Origin: Pseudomonadota bacterium
Lineage (GTDB): Bacteria > Myxococcota_A > UBA796 > GCA-2862545
Direction of reading: 5' to 3'
NCBI GenBank assembly: GCA_947505245.1
Contig: CANNIZ010000014.1
Coordinates: forward strand, 1-64,000
DNA: 64,000 bases
Shown: piece after piece, positions 8,395 to 15,504 of the stretch
Numbering within the stretch: the stretch's first letter is position 1
Layout: each line of letters starts with the position of its first letter
Made by a program: the position numbers and the translations under genes
Notes under the pieces: generated by a model
What the model saw: only the letters and a program-made list of their open reading frames with translations
Told to the model about the DNA's origin: nothing
Database searches by the model: none

Positions 8395-9902
8395 GACGCG
8401 ACCCGGAGGCGAGCCGGCACGTCGATCGGCGTCGCCGGTCGCTCCATCACCTTCTCGAGCACGCGCGCCGAGTTGAGCACACCGGGCAGACCTGCGCCGG
8501 GGTGCGAGCTCGCCCCGCAGAAGTACAGGTCGCCGACGTCCTCCGAGCGGTTGTGGTAGCGGAACCACGCCGACTGCAGGAGGTTTGGTTCGAGCCCGAA
8601 CGCCGCGCCATCAACGCTCCGCAGCTGCTCCTGGAAGTAGCGCGGGTCGACGAACTTCTTCGTCACGATGCGGCTCTTCACGCCGGGCATTCCGCGCTGC
8701 TCGAGGCTGTCGAGGATGCGATCGAAGTAGGGCTCGGCGTTCGCTTCCCAGTCGATGCCGCTGCGCTGGTTCGGTACCGGCGAAAGCACGTAGAACCCGT
8801 CATGGCCCGCGGGAGCGAGCGACGGATCGGACGCGGTCGGCCGGTGCAGGTACAAGGAGAAGTCGTCGGCCAGCACCTTCTTGCGGAAGATGTCGTCGAG
8901 CAGGCCCTTGTAGCGGGGACCGAGCACGATCGTGTGATGGGCGACGTCGTCGTAGTGGCCCTTCGTTCCGAAGTAGCCGACGAACAGGCTCATCGACGGC
9001 GTCTTGCGCGCGATCGAGCGGTCCGTGTTGGTCCACCGGTGCTTCGCGTCGACGAGCTTCGTGTAGACCATTGACGGGTCCGCGTTGCACACCACGGCCG
9101 ACGCGTCGATCCGCTCGCCGCTCTCGGTCTCCACGCCCACGGCCTTGCCGTTTTCGACGAGGATCTTCGCCACCGGAGTGTTGCAGCGGACCTGCACACC
9201 AACCTCGTCGAGCACCTTCACCAGGCTGCGGACGAGCGCGCCCGTACCGCCCTTCGGGAAGAACACGCCCCACTTCCGCTCGAGCCAGTGGATGAGCAGG
9301 TAGATCGACGGCGTGTTGAACGGGTTGCCGCCGACGAGCAGCGGCTGGAACGTGAACACCTGACGCAGGCGCTCGTCCTTGATGTAGTTGCTGACCATGG
9401 TGTACACGGACTGATCGCTGCGCAGACGCATCATCTCCGGAACGATGCGCAGCATGTCCGAGAGGTTGTCGAACGGCTTGTCGGCGAGCCGGGTATACCC
9501 GACGTCGAAGATCTCCTTGCTCTTGGCCGCCATGCGCTTGTAGCCGTCGACGTCGTCGGGTGAGAACTGACGGATCTGCTCGATGATGCGGTCTTCGTCC
9601 CCGACGTAGTCGAACTTGGACCCATCGGGGAAGGACACCCGGTAGAACGGGTCCACCGGCATCAGCTCGTAGTAGTCGCGCGGATCGCGGCCGAGCAGCG
9701 TGAACAGTTCGTCGAACAGGTGCGGCGCGGTGATGACGGTGGGACCGGCATCGAACTGGAAGCCGTCCTGCCGGAACACCGCCGCCCGCCCGCCCGCCTC
9801 TGCGTTGGCTTCGAGCACGAGCACCGGCCAGCCCATGGCGCGCAACCGCACCGCTGACGCGAGGCCACCGAACCCCGAACCCACAACGATGACCGGCTTC
9901 AT
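8391..9902 (-). CDS. crtI: phytoene desaturase (CrtI family)
   Basis: FAD enzyme introducing double bonds into phytoene to give lycopene. 503 residues from ATG 9902, overlapping the crtE stop by ATGA. The N-terminal dinucleotide fold is VVGSGFGGLASAVRLRAMG followed by LEANAEAGGRAA; FDAGPTVITAPHL is typical of CrtI, and the C-terminus has the family's FAD motif LYFCGASSHPGAGLPGVLNS. The number of desaturation steps cannot be read from sequence, but the downstream cyclase implies lycopene as product. Confidence 0.96.
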   Translation of the reverse strand: MKPVIVVGSGFGGLASAVRLRAMGWPVLVLEANAEAGGRAAVFRQDGFQFDAGPTVITAPHLFDELFTLLGRDPRDYYELMPVDPFYRVSFPDGSKFDYVGDEDRIIEQIRQFSPDDVDGYKRMAAKSKEIFDVGYTRLADKPFDNLSDMLRIVPEMMRLRSDQSVYTMVSNYIKDERLRQVFTFQPLLVGGNPFNTPSIYLLIHWLERKWGVFFPKGGTGALVRSLVKVLDEVGVQVRCNTPVAKILVENGKAVGVETESGERIDASAVVCNADPSMVYTKLVDAKHRWTNTDRSIARKTPSMSLFVGYFGTKGHYDDVAHHTIVLGPRYKGLLDDIFRKKVLADDFSLYLHRPTASDPSLAPAGHDGFYVLSPVPNQRSGIDWEANAEPYFDRILDSLEQRGMPGVKSRIVTKKFVDPRYFQEQLRSVDGAAFGLEPNLLQSAWFRYHNRSEDVGDLYFCGASSHPGAGLPGVLNSARVLEKVMERPATPIDVPARLRVAS

Positions 9903-10948
9903 GAGCGCACCCCGAGCGCCGTCGGCGCCGTCGATCGAAGTTGACTGACGAGATCGCGCGCGATGCCCGCGAGGTCGGGCACAGCCGACAGCGACGGATC
10001 GCGCAGGATGCGCGTTTCAAGGGCCTCGATCTTCTGGCGCAGGCGACCGAGAGCTCCGCCTTCTTGGAACCGGCGAACCCAGTGCGCGACGTCGTCGTCG
10101 GTCGTCTCCTCTCGCGGCTTCTCGAGGACGGCGACCAGCGCCTGCTCGTCGACCGGGTGCAGCTCGAGGTGGGCCGCGACCACGGCGCTCGGCTTGCCCT
10201 CGCGAACGTCGTTCCCACGGCGATCGCGGCCCTTGTCGCCCCACAGGTCGAGCACGTCGTCATACACCTGGTACAGGACGCCGATCGTCGCGAACGGCGC
10301 GGCGAGAGCTGCGGCCGACGTCGGCGACAGGCGCGCGATCAGCGCGGCTCCTTCGATCGGGAGCGCGAGCAGCGCGCCCGACTTTCCCGCGGCCACCGCC
10401 TCCCAGGACGACCAGTCGAGCTTGCGCCCGCCCAACAGCGTCATCTCGGACGATTGGCCGCGCACGGTCTCTTCACACGCCTTGGCGACGGCGCGCATCA
10501 AGCGGAATCGGATGGCGTCGTCCACCTCGACGCTCTCGACGGCGCGGAACGGCAACATGAGCAGCAGGTCGCCCGCGTTGATCGCCTGGGCGGCGCCGTG
10601 GCGGGCCCACAGGCTCGGCCGCCCGCGGCGAACGCGATCGCCGTCTTGCAGATCGTCGTGAACGAGCGTCGCGTTGTGGACGAGCTCGCAAGCGGCGGCC
10701 CAGGAGAGCACCCGTTCGCGACGCAGTCCGAGCGCGTCGGCGGCGGCGAGCGCGAGGCGGGCGCGCGTTCGGCTGCCGCCCGCGCCGAGGTGCTCCTGCA
10801 CCATCGAGCCGAGTCGGTCAAGACGATGGCCCACCGCGAGGTGGATCATGCGCGCCTCGACCTCGTCGAGCCCCGTCGACAGAGCGAGACCCAGAGGCTC
10901 GCTGCGAGCGGTCTCGACGAACAAGGTGTTTTCAGCTGTGGTTTCCAT
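9899..10948 (-). CDS. crtE: geranylgeranyl diphosphate synthase (polyprenyl synthetase family)
   Basis: Supplies the C20 diphosphate for CrtB. The true start is ATG 10948, overlapping the last base of the crtY stop (TGATG), with GGAGG 5 bases upstream inside crtY; 349 residues. Both aspartate-rich motifs are clear: LVHDDLQDGD with RRGRPS (first, DDxxD) and YQVYDDVLDLWGDKGRD (second). A longer in-frame reading reaching 11830 is an arginine-rich antisense-like translation of crtY sequence and was rejected. Confidence 0.93.
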   Translation of the reverse strand: METTAENTLFVETARSEPLGLALSTGLDEVEARMIHLAVGHRLDRLGSMVQEHLGAGGSRTRARLALAAADALGLRRERVLSWAAACELVHNATLVHDDLQDGDRVRRGRPSLWARHGAAQAINAGDLLLMLPFRAVESVEVDDAIRFRLMRAVAKACEETVRGQSSEMTLLGGRKLDWSSWEAVAAGKSGALLALPIEGAALIARLSPTSAAALAAPFATIGVLYQVYDDVLDLWGDKGRDRRGNDVREGKPSAVVAAHLELHPVDEQALVAVLEKPREETTDDDVAHWVRRFQEGGALGRLRQKIEALETRILRDPSLSAVPDLAGIARDLVSQLRSTAPTALGVRS

Positions 10949-12021
10949 CAAACCTCCACGAGAAAGGGCATGCGGGCCATGGCCGAGGCGAGCTCGACCG
11001 GGCCAAGGTGATCGGCCAGCCATGCACGACGCGTGCCGGCTGGAAGTCGAAAGAACGCAGCGAAGAACGTCTTGAGCTGCGACGGGGACAGGCGCGCCAC
11101 GACCTGCGCGCCAGCGATGTGAAGCAGCCGCTGCGCCCGCCGCGACGCGGGCCAGAGGGCGTTCCAGGCGGCCGGACCGGCGGCCTCTACCCGGCCCTCG
11201 ACGTTCGCGGCGAGGGAGGCTGCGAGTACCGGGGCAGCCTCCACCAGGCGTGCGAGCAGGTACCCCGTGGACGGGTTCACCATGCCGGCGTTCGATCCGA
11301 ACCGAACGAGGCGATCCGGCCCCGGAACGGGAGCGTCGAGCGCGATCACGCACCGCTCTACGCCAACCGAACCTCCGGAAAGGCCGAGCTTCGCAAGCCG
11401 GGCGTGAAGGCGGTCGCGCAGGCCGTCGAGATCGATGACCCGGGTCGCGAGCGACGTCTCTTCGACGAACACCCGTTCTCCGTCGGGCATCGCGTACAAG
11501 AAGCTTCCGTCGTCGCCGAATTCCATCCAGCGCATGTCCTGGCCGAGGTCGCCCTCGATCACCTCGCCCCACGCAACCTGGAACAGGCTTGCGCCTTCGG
11601 GCGACCCGGTGGCCTGCACGACGACGCGAGCGGTCACGTCCGTGTCCGGTCCAATCACGCGAGAGCCGTCCGCGCCGTGCTCGACACGGTCCAGGCGCCC
11701 GGTCAGGAACGTGACGCCGGTCGCCTCGCAGCGGTCGCGCAGGATCGCCTGCCACCGTGCGCGATCGACCCGTCCGTACAACCCTTGTACATACTCGGTA
11801 CGATGGGTCTGGACGGACACCCGCGACCACACGGCGGCCATCGCCCCGGCAAGCTCGGCGTCAGCGACGTCATCCACCCAGACGCCGTACACCGGCCCCC
11901 AGGCTGCGTGCGGAACGGGCGCCAGACACGCGACGCGAAGGCCGGCAGCCCCACACGCGGCGGCCGCCAGCATCCCGGCGGGGCCCGTTCCAGCGATGGC
12001 GACATCGAACCGCGTGTGCAT
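10948..12021 (-). CDS. crtY: lycopene cyclase (CrtY/CrtL flavoprotein family)
   Basis: 357-residue flavoprotein; begins directly with the dinucleotide-binding motif (FDVAIAGTGPAGMLAAAACG), so ATG 12021 is right although no ribosome-binding site precedes it. Further family features are GPVYGVWVDD near residue 45, YGRVDRARW, and the C-terminal-half motif FGSNAGMVNPSTGYLLARLV typical of cyclases closing both ends of lycopene to beta-rings. It is the first gene of the crt operon; beta-carotene is then the substrate of crtZ downstream. Ring type (beta versus epsilon) is inferred from the presence of crtZ. Confidence 0.9.
   Translation of the reverse strand: MHTRFDVAIAGTGPAGMLAAAACGAAGLRVACLAPVPHAAWGPVYGVWVDDVADAELAGAMAAVWSRVSVQTHRTEYVQGLYGRVDRARWQAILRDRCEATGVTFLTGRLDRVEHGADGSRVIGPDTDVTARVVVQATGSPEGASLFQVAWGEVIEGDLGQDMRWMEFGDDGSFLYAMPDGERVFVEETSLATRVIDLDGLRDRLHARLAKLGLSGGSVGVERCVIALDAPVPGPDRLVRFGSNAGMVNPSTGYLLARLVEAAPVLAASLAANVEGRVEAAGPAAWNALWPASRRAQRLLHIAGAQVVARLSPSQLKTFFAAFFRLPAGTRRAWLADHLGPVELASAMARMPFLVEV
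11775..11802 (-). promoter_or_regulatory. possible second CarH-type repeat array inside crtY
   Basis: Within crtY coding sequence three GTAC-centred hexamers (plus-strand CGTACA at 11775, TGTACA at 11786, GGTACG at 11797) recur with exactly 11-bp spacing, the same period as in the crt promoter about 240 bp upstream. Eleven is not a multiple of three, so the period does not follow from codon repetition. It could be an auxiliary operator or chance; only the central unit is a perfect core. Confidence 0.35.
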
Positions 12022-12056
12022 ACAGACTTTGTATACACTTTGTACACGGTCGTCAA
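12014..12056 (-). promoter_or_regulatory. crt operon promoter with three 11-bp CarH-type operator repeats
   Basis: On the minus strand TTGACG (12056-12051) is followed after 17 bases by TACAAA (12033-12028), a plausible sigma70 pair. Only six bases then separate the -10 box from the crtY ATG, so transcription should start at or next to the A of ATG: a leaderless mRNA. Across spacer, -10 and start run three adjacent 11-bp units beginning TGTACAAAGTG (12046-12036), TATACAAAGTC (12035-12025) and TGTATGCACAC (12024-12014). CarH of Thermus binds tandem 11-bp repeats with a TGTACA-like core overlapping its promoter. The placement here would block RNA polymerase in the dark. Confidence 0.75.
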
Positions 12057-12066
12057 CTGACGGCTG

Positions 12067-13917
12067 TCACCTCTGCGGTAACATTCGGTCCATCGCCGCT
12101 TCTTGCAGCCCGAGCGTCGCGTTGCAGGCGTTCGACCGCTCGGCGAGCGCCACCTCGACGACGCGCGCGACCAGCGCACACGCCGCCGCGAATTGCGGCT
12201 CCTCGGCCGCGCAGGCGCCATCGCGCGCGGCCTGATCCACCGTCAGCGCGACCACCGGCACACACGCCGCCGCAACTGCGGGATCCGTGGGGCCTCCAGC
12301 CGCACTGAACCGTCGCTCGGCGACGTCCCCCGTCGAGGCGATCGCTAGGAACGCGTCGCCGCCAAAGTCGTCTGCGAGGCCATCAGGGGCCACCACGAAC
12401 GCTCCAGCAGCGATCGCAGCCCTCGCCTCGGACCGCGCAGTCGGGGTCAAGAACACGCGGTCGACCTCGTTGATGTCCACAGGCAGCCACGTCCGCGACT
12501 CCGCGCGGGCGCGCGCGAACGCCGACCCCGTGTTGGTCGCGTCGATCGCGAGTCGTCCACGCGCCTCACCCGTGCCCGCCCGGCCCCCCGCATACGAGAG
12601 CACGTCAAACCCGACGAACAACCCGGCGCTCCCGACGCGCATCCGATCGGACGACGCCGCCGTGGCTCCGAGCGATCGAACGGGGGCGTCAAGCGCGTAC
12701 GTTCCAACCGCGACGTTTGCGTAGCGATCCCCGTCCACGCCGAGCGCCACGAACGACACGTTCGGACCGTCGACGACGACGGGGAGGCCGAAGATGTCAC
12801 CGGTACGAACGATCCGATCGAGCAACACGAGCGGCGCGAGGCCCTCGCGCGGGTCACCCACTCCGGCGCGGAGCTCGCCGAGCCCGGACCATTGGGCGCG
12901 GAGCTGATCATCGACGGTCGCCGTCTCCGGACCGAGACCCTGCACGATCGCGTCGACCTTTGCGACCTCGGCCCGCAGGCGCGCCCGACCGTCCAAAGGA
13001 CCGGTCCCCACGACCACGAGCAGCTCCACCTCGGGCTGCGGAACGTTTCGACGGACGATGACGGGCGGGCGACCCGGCGATTCGACCGTCACGTCGACGA
13101 TCAGCTCGTCGAGGCCACAGTCGCCCACGTCCTTCTCGACGAGCACGGACGCCCCGAACAGCTCGGCGGCCGGTCGCTCGACGTTCGTGAGATTCAACGC
13201 TCCGCACCGCGAGCGGATGAAGACGCGATGCACCTCCTCGGGTGGCAGCGACATCACCGTGCAACCGTCGAGTTGCCCACCGCGGAACGTGGCGCTCGGC
13301 TCCGTCGGGTCGACCACGCGGGTGATCCCGTCCACGTCGAGGCGAACCCGCCAGCGCGGCCCCGCCTCGCGCGACGTCGCCGGGAACGCGCCGATCGCCG
13401 ACGTCAACGACGTCGTCCACCCGTCGAGCGCCTCGCCGTTCGCGAGCGCGAAAGCGTCGGGCTCCCCGATCCTACGGCTGGTGTGGATCGGCGGCGCATC
13501 GTCGGCCCGACACAGGTCCGCGCGCGCGCCGAGCTCGGTCTCCATCGCGATCAGCAGCAGCGCTTTGTCGACGTCATTCCCAGCACGGCTCGCCAACGCT
13601 CCCGCAGGGCCGCGAAGCTGGCCCCGGTAGGCTTCGGTCACGATCGCGTCGCGCACGAACGAAAACACCGCCTCAGGGGTCCCTAGCGCCCGCGCGCGCG
13701 CGATCGGGTCGTCGAGCGCGGCCTCGGTCCGGTACGCCGCGAGCTGTCGCTTCGCCTCCCCGACCGTCGGCGAAGGCACCTCATGCACCTCCAACAGCGT
13801 CGGGCGCTCCCGCACCGGCGCCTCCGAAACCGACACCTCGGGGACGACCTCATGGGGCTTTTGTGGCGGCGACTGCCAACACGATGTTGCGAGGGCGAGA
13901 ATCCACACGCCTTCCAC
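12067..13917 (-). CDS. predicted lipoprotein with transglutaminase-like segment
   Basis: 616 residues from GTG 13917 (no clear ribosome-binding site). A short hydrophobic leader ending LALATSC looks like a lipobox with Cys13, so it is probably an envelope lipoprotein. Residues ~80-140 (VFSFVRDAIVTEAYRGQL, then ALASRAGNDVDKALLLIAM) resemble the region around the catalytic Cys of bacterial transglutaminase-like proteins, but the Cys itself is replaced by Ala/Ser here, so activity is doubtful. The rest is beta-rich and unrecognised. It lies 45 bp upstream of crtY on the same strand; nothing links it to carotenoids. It is divergent from the PRTase gene with only 26 bp between starts. Confidence 0.65.
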   Translation of the reverse strand: MEGVWILALATSCWQSPPQKPHEVVPEVSVSEAPVRERPTLLEVHEVPSPTVGEAKRQLAAYRTEAALDDPIARARALGTPEAVFSFVRDAIVTEAYRGQLRGPAGALASRAGNDVDKALLLIAMETELGARADLCRADDAPPIHTSRRIGEPDAFALANGEALDGWTTSLTSAIGAFPATSREAGPRWRVRLDVDGITRVVDPTEPSATFRGGQLDGCTVMSLPPEEVHRVFIRSRCGALNLTNVERPAAELFGASVLVEKDVGDCGLDELIVDVTVESPGRPPVIVRRNVPQPEVELLVVVGTGPLDGRARLRAEVAKVDAIVQGLGPETATVDDQLRAQWSGLGELRAGVGDPREGLAPLVLLDRIVRTGDIFGLPVVVDGPNVSFVALGVDGDRYANVAVGTYALDAPVRSLGATAASSDRMRVGSAGLFVGFDVLSYAGGRAGTGEARGRLAIDATNTGSAFARARAESRTWLPVDINEVDRVFLTPTARSEARAAIAAGAFVVAPDGLADDFGGDAFLAIASTGDVAERRFSAAGGPTDPAVAAACVPVVALTVDQAARDGACAAEEPQFAAACALVARVVEVALAERSNACNATLGLQEAAMDRMLPQR

Positions 13918-13943
13918 GTTACGCGGCGGCTACGGAGGGGCCA

Positions 13944-14759
13944 ATGTCCGAGACTGCGTATGTCGGTGACACGGTGTCGGGAGCGCGCCTGAAGCACCAT
14001 TACGGCGAACACGTGCATGTGCTCGCAGACACCTGGTCGCAGTCGATCCTGGCGCGCGTGTCCCATCCGGACACCAAGACGCCAGAGCTCCACGTCCTGC
14101 TGAACGCCGCCTACCGTCGTCTGCTGCAGGCCGCGTCCGAGCAGCTCCCGACCAAGGCCTTCGATCTCCCGACGCGCATGACAGCGAGCGAGCCCCGGGC
14201 GAGGCTCGTCGGGCGAGCCGTCGATCGCGACCACAAGATCGTCGTCGTCGACGTCGCGCGCGCCGGCATGATCCCCGCGCACCTGTTCCAGCTCGGGCTG
14301 CACGAGCTCGTCGAACCCGACAACGTGCGCGTCGACCACCTGTTCATGGATCGCGCCGCAGACCCCGTCACGGGCGCGGTCACCGGCATCGCGTTCCACG
14401 GCAGCAAGATCGGCGGCGAGGTCGGGGGTGCGACGATCTTCGTGCCCGACCCGATGGGGGCCACCGGGCGCTCCATCGTGGCCGCCCTCGACCACTACGC
14501 GAAGAACGTGGCCGGGACCCCCGCGCGCCTCGTGACGTGCCACCTCATCGTCACGCCCGAGTTCATCCGGTACGTCACCACGCACCTCCCCGGTGTGGTC
14601 ATCTACACGTTGCGCGTCGATCGCGGACTTTCCACTCCGGAAGTGCTCGCAACGGTTCCTGGCGCGCGCTGGAGCGAGGAGCGGGGCCTCGACAAGACGG
14701 ACTACATCGTCCCCGGCGCCGGCGGCCTCGGCGAGCTGATCAACAACGCGTGGACGTGA
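13944..14759 (+). CDS. uracil phosphoribosyltransferase-family protein
   Basis: 271 residues from ATG 13944, preceded by GGAGGGG three bases away. The PRPP-binding loop is well kept (ATIFVPDPMGATGRSIVAAL, equivalent to the DPMLATGGS motif of Upp), as are the central strand with KIVVVDVARAGMIPA and the C-terminal LDKTDYIVPGAGGLGEL that resembles the uracil hood (Y-x-VPGAGD in Upp, here GAGG). It is ~60 residues longer than standard Upp. It may salvage uracil or act on another base. The next gene follows after four bases. Confidence 0.82.
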   Translation: MSETAYVGDTVSGARLKHHYGEHVHVLADTWSQSILARVSHPDTKTPELHVLLNAAYRRLLQAASEQLPTKAFDLPTRMTASEPRARLVGRAVDRDHKIVVVDVARAGMIPAHLFQLGLHELVEPDNVRVDHLFMDRAADPVTGAVTGIAFHGSKIGGEVGGATIFVPDPMGATGRSIVAALDHYAKNVAGTPARLVTCHLIVTPEFIRYVTTHLPGVVIYTLRVDRGLSTPEVLATVPGARWSEERGLDKTDYIVPGAGGLGELINNAWT

Positions 14760-14763
14760 CCCC

Positions 14764-15504
14764 GTGTCCGAAGCACCCCTCGTCGAAGCACCGCTGAGCG
14801 ACATGACGATCGTGGCCCGCGAGGTGTTCGCGGACCTGAAGAGCAACGTCGTCGGCTACGCTCTCGCCGGCACCGCCTATCTGGTCGCGACGACCCTCCT
14901 TGTCGTCGTCGCGATCGGACTGATGGGCCTGTGCATCGCGCCTGGGCTCGTGAAGCAGGACGAGACGCTGATCGTCATCGGGGCCGTCGTCGGGATGATC
15001 CCCTACATGGGCCTGATCTTCGCCTTCGTTTGGATCGGCTTCCCGTTGATGAGCGCGTCCCTGCTGCGGGCGCTGCACGCGCAACGAACCGGCGGAGACG
15101 CGATCGGCTTCGGTAGCCTGTTTGCCGGCAGCGGCGACCGCACCTGGCCGATCGTGCTGTTCTACATCCTGTCGCAGATGCTCATCATGGTTGGCGGCGT
15201 GTTCTTCTACATCCCCGGCCTGATCGCGTTCGCCGTCACCACGTTCGCGTTCCCGATCGTCGTGTTCGAAGACGCGACGCCGGTCCAGGCGCTGCAGCTC
15301 GGGTGGGACCACGTGCGCCGCAACGCGGCCTGGCACGCAGGCGTATGGATCCTGCTCGTCCCGCTGTTCGTCGCCCTCGAAATCACCGTGATCGGGCTGC
15401 TGTTCGCGTTCCCGCTCCTGGCCGCCTACCAGCTCATCGCGTACCGGACGGCGTTCGGACCGAACGGCGCGCTCACAGCGTCCGCAGGACCTCGTCCAGC
15501 ATGA
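14764..15504 (+). CDS. multi-pass membrane protein of unknown function
   Basis: 246 residues from GTG 14764, four bases after the PRTase gene. About five to six hydrophobic helices are visible (e.g. 31-60, 70-100, 125-165, 195-235) with a short acidic N-terminus. The pattern resembles small Gly/Phe-rich integral membrane proteins of the DUF975/DUF4013 type, but I cannot name the family. Its 3' end overlaps the convergent cNMP-binding gene by 32 nt. Linked by spacing to the PRTase, so a role in base or nucleoside handling is possible but unproven. Confidence 0.75.
   Translation: MSEAPLVEAPLSDMTIVAREVFADLKSNVVGYALAGTAYLVATTLLVVVAIGLMGLCIAPGLVKQDETLIVIGAVVGMIPYMGLIFAFVWIGFPLMSASLLRALHAQRTGGDAIGFGSLFAGSGDRTWPIVLFYILSQMLIMVGGVFFYIPGLIAFAVTTFAFPIVVFEDATPVQALQLGWDHVRRNAAWHAGVWILLVPLFVALEITVIGLLFAFPLLAAYQLIAYRTAFGPNGALTASAGPRPA

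Noticed and set aside
9899..11830. A 643-residue version of CrtE starting at 11830
   Set aside because: The added N-terminus is arginine-rich out-of-frame crtY sequence; ATG 10948 has a ribosome-binding site and matches the family start.
12022..12066. Cobalamin riboswitch upstream of the crt operon
   Set aside because: Only 45 bp lie between the stop of the upstream gene and crtY; too short for a B12 riboswitch, and the leaderless layout leaves no leader RNA.
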